DNA from: Rhodospirillaceae bacterium
GTDB lineage: Bacteria; Pseudomonadota; Alphaproteobacteria; Rhodospirillales; Rhodospirillaceae
DNA: 64,000 nt
Reading direction: 5' to 3'
Assembly (NCBI GenBank): GCA_002737725.1
Contig: NSIP01000005.1
Span: forward strand, 1-64,000
Part shown: positions 17,426-26,696 of the stretch, piece by piece
Numbering within the stretch: position 1 is the first letter of the stretch
How the letters are laid out: each line of letters opens with the position of its first letter
Notes under the pieces: model-generated
What the model was told of the DNA's origin: nothing
The model's database searches: none
Seen by the model: the letters and a program-made list of their open reading frames with translations, nothing else
Position numbers and translations under genes: made by a program

Positions 17426-18091
17426 TCAGCTATATCGTTCTTCAGGCCACGGATTGCCGCGCATGTGATAGCCGCGCGCTTCCCAGTAACCCGGCTGATC
17501 TTTGTCCATGAACGTAATGTGCCGGATCCACTTAGCACTCTTCCAGAAATACAAATGCGGAACCACCAGTCGCACCGGCCCACCATGATCGCACGTTAAG
17601 CCTGCCCCGTTCCAGGTATGGCCCAGGAACACATCGTCCCGATCCACATCGGCCAAGGGCAAGTTAGTCGCGTAGCCATCGAAGCTTTTGATCATCAGGA
17701 ATTTTGCGCCGGACAATGGCTGAACTGCGGCGAGGAACGCGCGCATGGGAACCCCCACCCAATCATTGTCATAGCGCGACCAAGTGGTGACGCAGTGAAT
17801 ATCGTTTCGAAAGGTTTGCTGCAGCTGGGCCATGAAATCAGCCCACGACCATTTGATGGTATTCTTCACCTGACCGCCGACGCTGAGGCTCCAGTCCTTT
17901 TGCGTCAGGTTAGGCTGCAAGCCCAAGTCGAGTACTGGAAAATCTTTGGTCAGGCGCTGGCCCGGTGGCAACCGCTCGGTTTCAGGGCGCGCGGTTTGGC
18001 CTGTAAGGCCGCGCCCTTCTTTGGCCCACTGCTCCTTGGTGCGGATCAGCTTATCCTTCACCTTGCCCAGCAATTCTGGTTCGTCGTTCAT
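17426..18091 (-). CDS. Sulfite-oxidase-like molybdenum oxidoreductase (MsrP/YedY fold, no signal peptide)
   Basis: About 221 residues from ATG 18091. The protein is built of the oxidoreductase molybdopterin-binding domain: the Mo-ligating cysteine is in NDIHCVTTWSRYDNDWVGV, followed by DGYATNLPL, DHGGPVRLVVPHLY and KSAKWIRHITF. Such soluble members are annotated sulfite oxidase-like; the physiological substrate is unknown. There is no heme domain and no Tat peptide, unlike MsrP. In-frame ATGs at 18112 and 18136 run into a family 3 palindrome (18109-18154), which argues for the shorter start. moaC and moeA elsewhere in the window feed its cofactor. Confidence 0.85.
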   Translation of the reverse strand: MNDEPELLGKVKDKLIRTKEQWAKEGRGLTGQTARPETERLPPGQRLTKDFPVLDLGLQPNLTQKDWSLSVGGQVKNTIKWSWADFMAQLQQTFRNDIHCVTTWSRYDNDWVGVPMRAFLAAVQPLSGAKFLMIKSFDGYATNLPLADVDRDDVFLGHTWNGAGLTCDHGGPVRLVVPHLYFWKSAKWIRHITFMDKDQPGYWEARGYHMRGNPWPEERYS

Positions 18092-18108
18092 AAGATTCTT
18101 TGCAGGTC

Positions 18109-18154
18109 GCATTTTTTCACACCAAGTGAAGTCCACTTCTCGGAAAAATGCTCC
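18109..18154. repeat. Dispersed palindrome, family 3, copy 1
   Basis: Runs from GCATTTTTTCAC through AAGTGAA-GTCCACTT to CGGAAAAATGCTCC. It matches, in inverse orientation, the palindrome at 54041-54084. Confidence 0.75.
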
Positions 18155-18627
18155 TATCCTTTATCGCGCATGATCCGTGATTTCTGCCGGTTCCATTCGC
18201 GGGTTTTAATAGCTTCACGGCGGTCCTGGTGCTTGCGACCCTTGGCTAATCCCAACGACACCTTCGCAATCCCCTTATCATTAAAAAACAGCGACAGCGG
18301 CACCACCGTCATACCCTCACGCTGAATCGAGGCGGCCAATTGGCCGATTTGCTTTTTGTGCAACAAAAGACGGCGTTTGCGGGTTTCCTCGTGTTGAACC
18401 TTACCGCCGCCCGGATACATGGGAATGTGGCAATTGATCAGGAAAAACTCGCTGCCCTCAGGCTGCGCAAAGGCATCGGAAATGGTGGCACGGCCCAGCC
18501 GCAACGATTTCACCTCGGTTCCGACCAGCGCAATGCCCGCCTCGATGGTGTCTTCGATGGAATAGTTGAAGCGGGCCTTGCGGTTCTCTGCAACCCGCCC
18601 ATGAGAGATGAGCGTTGATTTCGCCAT
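18154..18627 (-). CDS. smpB: SsrA-binding protein
   Basis: Binds tmRNA and delivers it to stalled ribosomes for trans-translation. The 157 residues include RVAENRKARFNYSIEDTIEAG at the start in family form, the GTEVKSLR strand and the basic tail GLAKGRKHQDRREAIKTRE. Six bases separate its start from the end of dapA upstream on the same strand; dapA-smpB is a common alphaproteobacterial pair. No ssrA gene was recognised in the window. Confidence 0.95.
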   Translation of the reverse strand: MAKSTLISHGRVAENRKARFNYSIEDTIEAGIALVGTEVKSLRLGRATISDAFAQPEGSEFFLINCHIPMYPGGGKVQHEETRKRRLLLHKKQIGQLAASIQREGMTVVPLSLFFNDKGIAKVSLGLAKGRKHQDRREAIKTREWNRQKSRIMRDKG

Positions 18628-18633
18628 AAGTGT

Positions 18634-19524
18634 CTAGCCGGCCAACAAACCTGCTCCGCGCATCGCCTCCTCAATCCGGGCTTTGCTCTTGGCGGTCAGC
18701 GGTCCAATCGGCAGTCTGGTGTCGGGTTCGCACAGGCCCAACAAGTGGGCAGCGTACTTGGCTGGCGAAGGGCTGGGCTCACAAAACAAAACGCCATGCA
18801 GCGGATGCAAAATATCGCGAATGCGTGCAATGTCATCGGTGCTTTCCAGCGTCCAGTTATCTTGCATCTGTGCGCACAAGCGCGGCGCAATGTTCGAGGT
18901 CACTGAGATACAGCCCGTGCCGCCATGCGCCAGGAAACCCAGAGCCGTTCCGTCATCGCCGGAGAGCAAGCAAAAGCCTTCAGGTGCTCCGAGTTTGATG
19001 GCTGTCGCGCGGGACACATCACCGGTAGCTTCCTTAATGCCCGCAATATTAGGATGCTTGGCTAAGTCGATAACCGTCTCGACAGAAATGTCCACAACCG
19101 TACGCGCGGGCACGTTGTAAAGAATAATTGGTAAATCGACCGCATCCGCAATGGCGCGGAAATGCAACTTTAGTCCCTCTTGCGTCGGCTTGTTGTAATA
19201 GGGCGCCACGATCAACGCGGCATCGGCACCGGCATCCTTGGCATGCTTAGTCAGCTCAATGGCTTCAGTGGTAGAATTCGAGCCCGTCCCCGCAATCACC
19301 GGCACGCGGCCTTTGGCCACTTCAATGCAGAGTTCGACCACGCGGCGATGTTCTTCATGCGAGAGGGTCGGCGATTCACCCGTCGTTCCACAGGGGACGA
19401 CACCATGGGAGCCTTCTTTAATCTGCCATTCGACAAAGCTCTGGAACGCCTTTTCATCAACGGCATAGCCATTGAAGGGCGTAATCAGGGCGGTGATTGA
19501 TCCACGAAAAGCAGCGTGCCCCAT
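18634..19524 (-). CDS. dapA: 4-hydroxy-tetrahydrodipicolinate synthase
   Basis: Condenses pyruvate with aspartate semialdehyde, the first committed step to lysine and diaminopimelate. The 296 residues from ATG 19524 (GGAG upstream) begin FRGSITALITPFNG; the GTTGES motif, the catalytic Tyr in YNVPARTVVD and the Schiff-base Lys in IAGIKEATGD are present. A frame upstream to 19629 is not needed. It is divergent from slt and upstream of smpB. Confidence 0.95.
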   Translation of the reverse strand: MGHAAFRGSITALITPFNGYAVDEKAFQSFVEWQIKEGSHGVVPCGTTGESPTLSHEEHRRVVELCIEVAKGRVPVIAGTGSNSTTEAIELTKHAKDAGADAALIVAPYYNKPTQEGLKLHFRAIADAVDLPIILYNVPARTVVDISVETVIDLAKHPNIAGIKEATGDVSRATAIKLGAPEGFCLLSGDDGTALGFLAHGGTGCISVTSNIAPRLCAQMQDNWTLESTDDIARIRDILHPLHGVLFCEPSPSPAKYAAHLLGLCEPDTRLPIGPLTAKSKARIEEAMRGAGLLAG

Positions 19525-19682
19525 GGCAGCGGAACTCCAACAATGTGAGGCTCTCAAGGCCTCGCTCAAAAAGAGATGAGACCATAGCATACAGTCCCAG
19601 GGCGGCAAGCCTCGCAATGTGCTATTCATATTGGTGTATCAAGGGCTTGCGTACAGACCCGAAAGTTTTTTATGAGAGTGGT

Positions 19683-21857
19683 ATGAACCGCAAGGTAGGG
19701 ATTCTGTTGTCTGCAGTGGTGATCTTTGGCACCGGTTTGGCCTCGCCCAGCTGGTCGACGGACAAACCGTCCCCCGCCCAGATCACGAAGCCCACTAAAC
19801 AGAAAGCTGAAGCGCGCAAGCCCGTCACAGCTAAAAAGCCCGATGTCAAAAAGCAGCCTGCGGCAAAAGCGCCAACCCGGCCAAAGCGTAAACCAGGTAC
19901 GGCAGCGCGAGAACCGGCGGTTCCTGCCCCAAGGCTTGTAGCGCGTGCCGAGCCTGAGCATCTGTCCGCGCGCGATCGCGAGTTGCTGATGCGGGCCATG
20001 CAAGGAGCATCTTCAGCGCGCTGGCCAACTGCGCGCGACATCGCGCAGCGCACCAATAATCCTGTGCTGCTCGACATTACACAATGGGTAGCGCTGCGCA
20101 CCTCTGGCGCGATTTTAAGTTTCAGTGACCGGATTTCTTTCATTGAAACTCACCCTCAATGGCCATCCATGGCCGAAATCAAACGCATCACCGAGAGCAT
20201 TGCCCAAGACAGCGGTGGCCCCGACGAACGTTTGCGCTGGTTCGCCAAGGAACCACCCGTCACTACGCCAGGCAAAGTTGCCCATGCCGACGCCGCATTG
20301 GCCGCAGGCGACCTACCTTTGGCCGAGAAGCTCGCACGCGCAAGCTGGATTAGTGGTCGCTTTGATGCCAGCGAAGAGCGCGAGTTCATGAATCGCTTTG
20401 GGCGATTTATTACGCCCGAGGATCATCGCGCGCGGCTGGAAGAACTGTTGTATGCCGAACAGCGCCCTGCCGCCCAACGTATGCTAGATCGCGTTGACAC
20501 GCCTAAAGCCGTGGTCGCCGCGGTGCGCATGTCACTGATTGAGAAAACAAGCAACGTCGAACGCTTAATCGAAAAATTACCACCGAATTTCGCCAGCGAC
20601 CCAGGCTTGATCTACGATCGCATTAAATGGCAGCGCGCGCGTAACCGCGAAGATGAAGCACGCGCCCTTCTGCCAACAACTCCCGATACCGCCCCTCGCC
20701 CCGACCTATGGTGGCGCGAGCGACAATTGCTGGCGCGTGATTCGCTTGAAAAAGGCAATGCGCGTGAGGCCTATACCATCATCCAAAATCACGGGGCCTT
20801 GGATGCAGTCAGCATCTCCGAGGCAGAATGGTATGCCGGATGGTTAGCGTTACGTTTTTTAAAAGACCCCAACGCCGCGTTGCAACACTTCCAAAAAGTT
20901 TATGACACGGTGCAGTTGGCGGCGAATCTCTCGCGTGGTGCGTATTGGGCGGGTCGTGCGGCCGATGATCTCAATCGGCCCGACATCGCCACCGATTGGT
21001 ACCGCAGGGCGGCAGCGCATATCACAACATACTATGGTCAGTTGGCCTTAGGTCGCCTGAGCGATCCGACCTTGCCGCAGCTCCCGCTCGATCCCAACCC
21101 GTCGGCACAAGAGCGAACAGCCTTTGAGAACAAAGATCTCACCAAAGCTGTGCGCGCATTAGCTGACGTGACGGGCACGCCGCATTTGCGGCCGTTCCTG
21201 TTGGCGCTGGCAGATTCGTCTGACTTTGCTATGGACCGGCACATGGCAGCCGAGTTAGCCAATCGTTTGGGCCGTATTGACCTCGGCGTGTGGATTGCAC
21301 GGCAAGCGGGCCGCGACCGGATCATTATCATCACCCACGGGTTTCCGGTGCCGCCCTTTAGCCTGCCATCGAGCCCAGAGCGCGCGTTGCAGTTGGCCAT
21401 CATGCGCCAAGAGAGCAACTTCGATTCCGGCGCACAAAGCCCCGCGGGCGCACTTGGACTCATGCAACTCATGCCGCCGACCGCGCGCGCGATGGCGAAA
21501 CTGACAAAGCAACCCTACAACATAAGCAAATTGAAATCAGACCCTGCTTATAACGTGCGCTTAGGCAGCGTGTACCTGAACTCACTCGTGGCGGAATTCG
21601 ACGGATCGTACATTATGGCTGCCGCTGGGTACAACGCCGGCCCCAGCCGCGCCAAGCAGTGGGCGCGCACGTTCGGGGATCCTCGCCTGCCCAACGTTGA
21701 TGCGGTGGATTGGGTGGAAGCCATTCCCTTCTCAGAAACGCGCAACTACGTGCAACGCGTGATGGAGAATGTGATGGTCTATCGCGCGATTTTGGGAGAG
21801 GTCCTGACTGTGCCCCAAACCTTGGATAAAGAACTTAAGGTCGCGAGGCCAAGATAA
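19683..21857 (+). CDS. slt: Soluble lytic murein transglycosylase (Slt70 type)
   Basis: Cleaves peptidoglycan with formation of 1,6-anhydro-muropeptides. ATG 19683 gives 724 residues with a signal peptide (RKVGILLSAVVIFGTGLASP), then a Lys/Pro/Ala-rich linker (about 25-85), an alpha-superhelical ring domain and a C-terminal SLT domain with catalytic Glu577 in MRQESNFD, followed by SPAGALGLMQLMPPTA and AAAGYNAGPSRAKQW. A longer in-frame start at 19497 is inside dapA. It is adjacent and divergent to dapA, as commonly seen, and is followed by a strong terminator. Confidence 0.94.
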   Translation: MNRKVGILLSAVVIFGTGLASPSWSTDKPSPAQITKPTKQKAEARKPVTAKKPDVKKQPAAKAPTRPKRKPGTAAREPAVPAPRLVARAEPEHLSARDRELLMRAMQGASSARWPTARDIAQRTNNPVLLDITQWVALRTSGAILSFSDRISFIETHPQWPSMAEIKRITESIAQDSGGPDERLRWFAKEPPVTTPGKVAHADAALAAGDLPLAEKLARASWISGRFDASEEREFMNRFGRFITPEDHRARLEELLYAEQRPAAQRMLDRVDTPKAVVAAVRMSLIEKTSNVERLIEKLPPNFASDPGLIYDRIKWQRARNREDEARALLPTTPDTAPRPDLWWRERQLLARDSLEKGNAREAYTIIQNHGALDAVSISEAEWYAGWLALRFLKDPNAALQHFQKVYDTVQLAANLSRGAYWAGRAADDLNRPDIATDWYRRAAAHITTYYGQLALGRLSDPTLPQLPLDPNPSAQERTAFENKDLTKAVRALADVTGTPHLRPFLLALADSSDFAMDRHMAAELANRLGRIDLGVWIARQAGRDRIIIITHGFPVPPFSLPSSPERALQLAIMRQESNFDSGAQSPAGALGLMQLMPPTARAMAKLTKQPYNISKLKSDPAYNVRLGSVYLNSLVAEFDGSYIMAAAGYNAGPSRAKQWARTFGDPRLPNVDAVDWVEAIPFSETRNYVQRVMENVMVYRAILGEVLTVPQTLDKELKVARPR

Positions 21858-21885
21858 AAGCTCAAAACATGCGAGGACAAATAAA

Positions 21886-21914
21886 AAGGCGACCTCTGTG
21901 GTCGCCTTTTTTAA
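21886..21914. terminator. Bidirectional rho-independent terminator
   Basis: AAAAAGGCGACC and GGTCGCCTTTTTT form a perfect stem with a 5-base loop, T-rich on both strands, between the convergent slt and bactofilin genes. Confidence 0.93.
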
Positions 21915-21931
21915 ATCACACGATCTCTAAA

Positions 21932-22426
21932 TCACATTGCAATAATCGCGGGCTTAGGCGGGCTGGCTAGCCTCGGTCCGCTGTTCGACGAGGAGACAAC
22001 CTCGGGGCGCGTGGTGGGACGGCGCTCTTCCATGATCGGCGTGAGGTTGGCTTCCGAAATTCGTTGGCAATGACCTTCCATGAAGGCTCCGGGCTCAATC
22101 GCCAAGCTTTCGTGTTCCACATCGCCCGACATATGCGCCGTTGAGGCCAAGAATACGCTTTTTGCGCGGATCATGCCTTTGACCGAACCATGCATACGCA
22201 CGGTCTGCGCCACGATTTCGCCAAAGACAGAGCCCTTCACGCCAACAATCAACGCTTTGCAGCGGATGTCGCCATTTACGGTGCCATCGACTTGCACTTC
22301 ACCGGAAGAAGCCAAATGCCCATCAATGGACAAATTGGCACTGATAATCGAGGGAACCGACTTGTTCAAATCAGCGCGGGGACCGGGCGTTTCACGCGGC
22401 GGGGTGCTGTTAGCCTTTGAAAACAT
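21932..22426 (-). CDS. Bactofilin (polymer-forming cytoskeletal protein)
   Basis: A 164-residue protein whose centre (about 25-125) is the bactofilin beta-helix, recognisable by repeated short hydrophobic strands with Gly turns (VQVDGTVNGDI, VFGEIVAQTV, SVKGMIRAKSV, HMSGDVEHESL). Proline-rich disordered ends flank it. Bactofilins polymerise without nucleotide and position cell-wall enzymes. Its start lies 17 bp inside the end of the M23 peptidase gene, so the two are coupled; the same pairing is known for BacA with LmdC-type peptidases and for CcmA with Csd1 (established for Caulobacter and Helicobacter relatives). Confidence 0.92.
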   Translation of the reverse strand: MFSKANSTPPRETPGPRADLNKSVPSIISANLSIDGHLASSGEVQVDGTVNGDIRCKALIVGVKGSVFGEIVAQTVRMHGSVKGMIRAKSVFLASTAHMSGDVEHESLAIEPGAFMEGHCQRISEANLTPIMEERRPTTRPEVVSSSNSGPRLASPPKPAIIAM

Positions 22427-23894
22427 CGCTTCCGGCCTTTAAAAATTTCAACGGATTAATCGGCTTGCCGTTATTCAGCACTTCGTAATGCAGATGGGGG
22501 CCAGAGCAGCGACCGCTACAGCCCAGTTGACCAATCGTCGTTCCACGCGACACGTTGTCGCCCACTTTCACCATGATACGGGCTAGGTGGGCATATCGTG
22601 TGGTCAGCCCCACCCCATGGTCAATCTCAACCATGCGACCAAAGCGTCCCTCCCAACCGGCGTAAACGATCTTACCATCGCCCGTAGCGATCACCGGTGA
22701 CTTGAAATCCGCCGCCATGTCCAGCCCCAAATGCTGGGCGTAACCACCAGTAAAAGGGTCTTTGCGAACGCCGAAGCCAGAGTTCATCTCGAATTTTTTA
22801 AGCGGCGCATCAATTGGCAATCCCACCAGCAAATTTTGCAAGTCACTGAGACGACTCATATGCCCATTCAGTCGGAAGAATGACTCTTCGACCGGGCCAG
22901 AATTGTTCATGGTCGGTTTTTCGTCCAGCGGAATGAACGGACCACCCTGCCCGCCGCGATTATTGCTATTTTTCTGCCGGACCATCAAGTCGATATCTAA
23001 GCCCGTAATGCTGAGCGAGGATTCGATATTGGCGATTTTCGTTTCTGCTAGTTCTGAGAAGCGGTGATAAAGCAGCAACTGATTGCTCTCCATCTCGCGA
23101 ATTTGATCGTCCATCAACGCCACACGCTGAGCAAGCGACTCACGATCAGCAACGGCCATATCGCGCTCAAGCACAACTTGGCGCAGTTCCAACCCTTCAG
23201 CAGCAATAAACGAGGTTTTGCTGTGATGACCAACCACGTCGACCATGGAGTTTTCGAGTTCACTCAACTCAGACAGAATGCCATTGCGTGCTTGATCAAA
23301 CTGCTTGCGTTCCAACTTTGCTTTGTCGAGCGCCAACTCAACGTTTTCTTCGCCTTTGAGCACTGAGCCCGGCGAGGTCAAAACCTCTTTGGCCTTCCTT
23401 TTGATGCGATCAGCCAGCTTGGCTTTGGCCCCAGGAACTTGTCCGAGTTTCTGGGCCTTTTGTTTCAGCAGCTGAGATTCTTTTTCAACCAACTGCATTG
23501 ATTGGATGTAGCTGGAATCAAGATCTTTGGTCAGCTCGGCAACACGTTCTTTGTAAATCGAAACCTGGGCGAGCAATTGCTCGTAGCCCCTGCGCGCATC
23601 TTTGATTTCGGTATTCTTGACGCTAATGTTCTCGGAGTGATTCATGACGATGCTGGAACTGAGCAAGATCCAGCCGCCAAGAATAATGCCAAAGGCCGCA
23701 AGTGCGGCTTGGCGATGCGTCGACAGCCGCAAAGTCCTCATACGCTCGCCCGAACGGACAATCAATTGCCGTTCAGGAAAGAATCGCTGCAGCGTTTTCT
23801 CAAAACGGCCTAAGCCGCGATCCCGTGGATCAAATTTGGAGAGTTGCTTACCTGTAAACACGCGATCCCCCGACACCGATGACACCCAAAACAT
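22410..23894 (-). CDS. M23 family peptidoglycan endopeptidase, membrane-anchored with coiled coil
   Basis: A 494-residue bitopic protein. One transmembrane helix (about 62-84) is followed by a long heptad-rich coiled coil (about 95-290) and a C-terminal LytM/M23 domain (about 360-490). Zinc ligands are His and Asp in QHLGLDMA and His in GPHLHYEV; the motif RYAHL precedes the second. It should cut peptide cross-links in the periplasm. Overlap with the bactofilin gene suggests that the cytoplasmic filament positions this enzyme. The start at ATG 23894 gives a cytoplasmic N terminus of about 60 residues, room for bactofilin contact. Confidence 0.9.
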   Translation of the reverse strand: MFWVSSVSGDRVFTGKQLSKFDPRDRGLGRFEKTLQRFFPERQLIVRSGERMRTLRLSTHRQAALAAFGIILGGWILLSSSIVMNHSENISVKNTEIKDARRGYEQLLAQVSIYKERVAELTKDLDSSYIQSMQLVEKESQLLKQKAQKLGQVPGAKAKLADRIKRKAKEVLTSPGSVLKGEENVELALDKAKLERKQFDQARNGILSELSELENSMVDVVGHHSKTSFIAAEGLELRQVVLERDMAVADRESLAQRVALMDDQIREMESNQLLLYHRFSELAETKIANIESSLSITGLDIDLMVRQKNSNNRGGQGGPFIPLDEKPTMNNSGPVEESFFRLNGHMSRLSDLQNLLVGLPIDAPLKKFEMNSGFGVRKDPFTGGYAQHLGLDMAADFKSPVIATGDGKIVYAGWEGRFGRMVEIDHGVGLTTRYAHLARIMVKVGDNVSRGTTIGQLGCSGRCSGPHLHYEVLNNGKPINPLKFLKAGSDVFKG

Positions 23895-23987
23895 TTACCC
23901 GGCCTGCTCGTTATAGCGAGAGCAATTCCGGGGCTCATCGGCACGCGTTCCACTGCTCTTTATTTCGGCAAAGACAACCAAAACTCC

Positions 23988-24028
23988 GTTGCAATCAATC
24001 GGTTTTTTTTACCCCGGTTGATCGCAAC
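23988..24028. repeat. Imperfect inverted repeat with T-rich loop in the 347-bp gap before pgpA
   Basis: GTTGCAATCAATCGG and CCGGTTGATCGCAAC pair at 13 of 15 positions around a loop containing eight T residues. The rest of the gap 23895-24241 holds an A/T-rich stretch (about 24105-24160) but no gene I can support. It could be a transcriptional signal for either divergent gene. Confidence 0.4.
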
Positions 24029-24241
24029 AGTGCCGCGATCGATGTCGGCGATTTAGAGGCACGCGCCGTATCTATCCTGCCCAGTCTTGCGCAGAATTTC
24101 AAAGATAAAAAGAAAAAATAATACTGTTTATTATCAATAAGTTATAGATAATTGATCATGCCGGGTCTATGATTCAAACGTGCCTTAATCACGCCGTCGT
24201 CACAATAAGTCCTGATTGCGACTAAAAAGCTGCCAACAGAG

Positions 24242-24748
24242 ATGTCCCAAAACCCATCCCCGCCCAGCCACACTCACTCTGCTCGACCGGGATATTCCAG
24301 CCTGGTTCGACGGATGCTTCTGACTTGGTTCGGCTGTGGTCGCTCGCCGTTCACGCCGGGCACCGTGGGCTCGCTTGGCGCGATCCCTTTCGGCTGGTTG
24401 ATCTATGAGTTCGCTGGACCTTTGGGGCTCCTCGTCATGGCGGCACTTTTGTTTTTTGCGGGCTGGCTTTGCGCGAATGGTGAGCTTCCCGGCGACGACA
24501 ACGACCCTGGCTGGATTGTTGCCGATGAGGTGGTCGGTATGTGGATCACACTGGCTGCAACCCCCTTCACCCTGCCTTGGGTCATTGCGGGATTCGTGTT
24601 GTTCCGGTTTTTTGATATTCGCAAGCCATGGCCCGTGAGTTGGGCTGACAACAACATCGGCGGTGGATTTGGCGTCATGCTTGACGATGTGATTGCGGCT
24701 GCCTATGCCGCTGGTATGATTTTGATCGCCCGGCTCATCTTGAGCTAA
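24242..24748 (+). CDS. pgpA: Phosphatidylglycerophosphatase A
   Basis: Dephosphorylates phosphatidylglycerophosphate to phosphatidylglycerol in the inner membrane. The 168 residues contain the family blocks FGCGRSPFTPGTVGSL, DEVVGMWIT and FRFFDIRKPWPVSW followed by GGGFGVMLDDVIAA, with hydrophobic spans between. cinA follows after 22 bp on the same strand, a conserved pair. The ispDF gene that often precedes pgpA in this class is absent here. Confidence 0.93.
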   Translation: MSQNPSPPSHTHSARPGYSSLVRRMLLTWFGCGRSPFTPGTVGSLGAIPFGWLIYEFAGPLGLLVMAALLFFAGWLCANGELPGDDNDPGWIVADEVVGMWITLAATPFTLPWVIAGFVLFRFFDIRKPWPVSWADNNIGGGFGVMLDDVIAAAYAAGMILIARLILS

Positions 24749-24770
24749 GCGCTTTGCCGATTGGGTTCCA

Positions 24771-25289
24771 ATGACGCAACTGCCAGTTGATTTGCTTGAT
24801 CTTGCTAAGGCGGTGATCGTCGCGGCAAAAGCATCATCCAAGAAAATCACCACCGCAGAATCTTGCACGGGCGGTCTAGTGGCCAGTTGCATCACCGCCA
24901 TTCCCGGGTCTTCATCTGTGTTCGAGTGCGGCTACGTCACCTACTCTAACGACGCTAAGACCACCATGCTGGGCGTCCCGCGCGATGCGGTGGCCGAATT
25001 TGGTGCTGTCAGCGATATCGTCGCCGCTGCCATGGCCGAGGGTGCTATGGCCCAATCAAACGCCGACATCGCCGTGGCCGTGACGGGTATTGCTGGGCCC
25101 GATGGTGGGACCAAAGAAAAGCCTGTGGGCTTGGTCTATCTCGCCGTTGCTCAACGCGGCAAAGACGCACAGGTGAAACGCTACGTGTTTGCTGGAACGC
25201 GCACCGACATTCGCCGGGCCACCGTGGCCGCAGCCTTGGAATTGCTCGCGAGCCAGCTTCAAGATACGGGTGAAGCCGTAGACGCGTAA
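24771..25289 (+). CDS. pncC: CinA-family nicotinamide-nucleotide amidase
   Basis: Deamidates NMN to NaMN in pyridine-nucleotide recycling. The 172 residues form the C-terminal CinA domain only, without the N-terminal MoaB-like part. Motifs are TAESCTGGLVAS, SVFECGYVTYSN and AVTGIAGPDGGT with PVGLVYLA. Its 3' end overlaps the convergent coq10-like gene by 31 bp, so both C termini share DNA. Confidence 0.92.
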   Translation: MTQLPVDLLDLAKAVIVAAKASSKKITTAESCTGGLVASCITAIPGSSSVFECGYVTYSNDAKTTMLGVPRDAVAEFGAVSDIVAAAMAEGAMAQSNADIAVAVTGIAGPDGGTKEKPVGLVYLAVAQRGKDAQVKRYVFAGTRTDIRRATVAAALELLASQLQDTGEAVDA

Positions 25290-25726
25290 AGCACGGCCGC
25301 GCGGGCCTCGAAGGCGGCGACCATCCGCCGTACCGCTTCTTCAAACACAACACCGATGATTGACTGCAGCAGCTTCGAGCGGAATTCAAATTCGATATAA
25401 AACTCAAGTTCAGTTGCTGGTGAGCCGGAAGATGTAACGGCGGGTTTGAAGGTCCACGTATTCACCAAATGTCGGAATGGGCCATCGAGGTGTTCCACCT
25501 TCACAGCCTTGCCGGGATCGAGCGTCACGCGCGAGGTGAACTTCTCACGCACCATTTTAAATCCCATCGCTAGGTCAGCGATAAACACAGTGTCAGATTC
25601 ATGGCGATTGATGCGACACGCCGTACACCACGGCAGAAACAGCGGATATTTTTCAACGTCGGCGACAAGCTCAAATACTTGCTGCGGTATGTAGGGCAGC
25701 AGTCGGGTTTCGCGGTGCATGCGCAT
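25259..25726 (-). CDS. Coenzyme Q-binding COQ10/RatA family START-like protein
   Basis: A 155-residue polyketide-cyclase/START-fold protein. The pattern ETRLLPYIPQQVFELVADVE, then YPLFLPWCTACRI and DLAMGFKMVREKFTSRV, is the COQ10/RatA signature; the last helix is FEEAVRRMVAAFEARA. Members bind ubiquinone and support respiration; the RatA toxin name from E. coli probably does not describe its role here. It lies 8 bp after lipA and ends the PDH-lipoyl block, the standard alphaproteobacterial place for this gene. Confidence 0.9.
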   Translation of the reverse strand: MRMHRETRLLPYIPQQVFELVADVEKYPLFLPWCTACRINRHESDTVFIADLAMGFKMVREKFTSRVTLDPGKAVKVEHLDGPFRHLVNTWTFKPAVTSSGSPATELEFYIEFEFRSKLLQSIIGVVFEEAVRRMVAAFEARAAVLYASTASPVS

Positions 25727-25734
25727 AAAAGCGC

Positions 25735-26652
25735 CTAGCCTTGAGCGGCTTTCAAGCGCGCAGCCTTGAGCTGTTCGAAGTCGTCATCGGCGTGATAGGA
25801 CGATCGGGTCAGCGGTGTGGCCGAGACCATCGAGAAACCCTTCACCCGCGCAATACGCTCAAGCTCGGCGAACTCATCGGGCGGAACAAACCGATCAACC
25901 GGTGCATGGTTGGGCGTAGGCTGCAAATATTGGCCGATGGTGATGAAATCCACATCGGCGGCGCGCATATCATCCATCACCTGAATCACTTCGTCCTTGG
26001 TTTCGCCCAAGCCCAACATAATTCCGGATTTTGTGAACACCGTTGGGTTCAGCTCCTTCACGCGCTCAAGCAAGCGTAAGCTCGTGTAATAGCGGGCACT
26101 GGGGCGAATAGTGCGGTACAGGCGCGGCACAGTTTCAAGGTTGTGGTTGTAAACATCGGGCAATGCCGAGGCGACCAAGTCCACCATGCCCATTTTTTTG
26201 CGAAAATCGGGCGTGAGAATTTCAATCGTCGTATTGGGATTGGCTGCGCGCACGGCCTGAATGATGGCAACCCAATGGTTGGCGCCACCATCGTCCATAT
26301 CGTCGCGATCCACGGATGTAATCACAACGTGGCGCAGGCCTAGTTTCTTGATGGCTTCGGCTACGTTGTTTGGTTCATTGGGGTCAACGGCACCCGGTCG
26401 TCCGGTTTTGACATTGCAAAACGCGCAAGCGCGCGTGCAGATATCGCCCAAAATCATCATGGTGGCGTGACGCACTTTCCAACATTCACCAATATTCGGG
26501 CACGCCGCTTCCTCACACACGGTATTCAGCTTGTGCTCGCGTATAATCCGGCGCGTCTCGGCGTACTCGGGCGAAGTCGGCGCTGTCACGCGCAACCACG
26601 CCGGCTTCGACTGGCGGAGATTATGGGGCTTAATCGGTTCGACGTTGGTCAT
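25735..26652 (-). CDS. lipA: Lipoyl synthase
   Basis: Radical-SAM enzyme that inserts two sulfurs into octanoyl groups on E2 and related proteins. The 305 residues carry the auxiliary cluster cysteines in [12 protein letters not shown] and the radical-SAM cluster in [10 protein letters not shown], with the late motif SSYHADD before the C terminus. It serves the lipoyl domains of PdhB and PdhC encoded just upstream. The 141 bp between it and lpd hold two facing palindromes. Confidence 0.96.
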   Translation of the reverse strand: MTNVEPIKPHNLRQSKPAWLRVTAPTSPEYAETRRIIREHKLNTVCEEAACPNIGECWKVRHATMMILGDICTRACAFCNVKTGRPGAVDPNEPNNVAEAIKKLGLRHVVITSVDRDDMDDGGANHWVAIIQAVRAANPNTTIEILTPDFRKKMGMVDLVASALPDVYNHNLETVPRLYRTIRPSARYYTSLRLLERVKELNPTVFTKSGIMLGLGETKDEVIQVMDDMRAADVDFITIGQYLQPTPNHAPVDRFVPPDEFAELERIARVKGFSMVSATPLTRSSYHADDDFEQLKAARLKAAQG

Positions 26653-26696
26653 GATGGAGAAAGTATAGCTCGATTGAGATGAGAATTCACTCCCAT

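Noticed and set aside
23879-24121. 80-residue frame ending in KDKKKK in the gap before pgpA
   Set aside because: Starts inside the M23 peptidase gene on the other strand, runs through a hairpin, and shows no domain or ribosome site.
24200-24901. 233-residue open frame opposite pgpA and cinA
   Set aside because: Antisense shadow of two well-supported genes.
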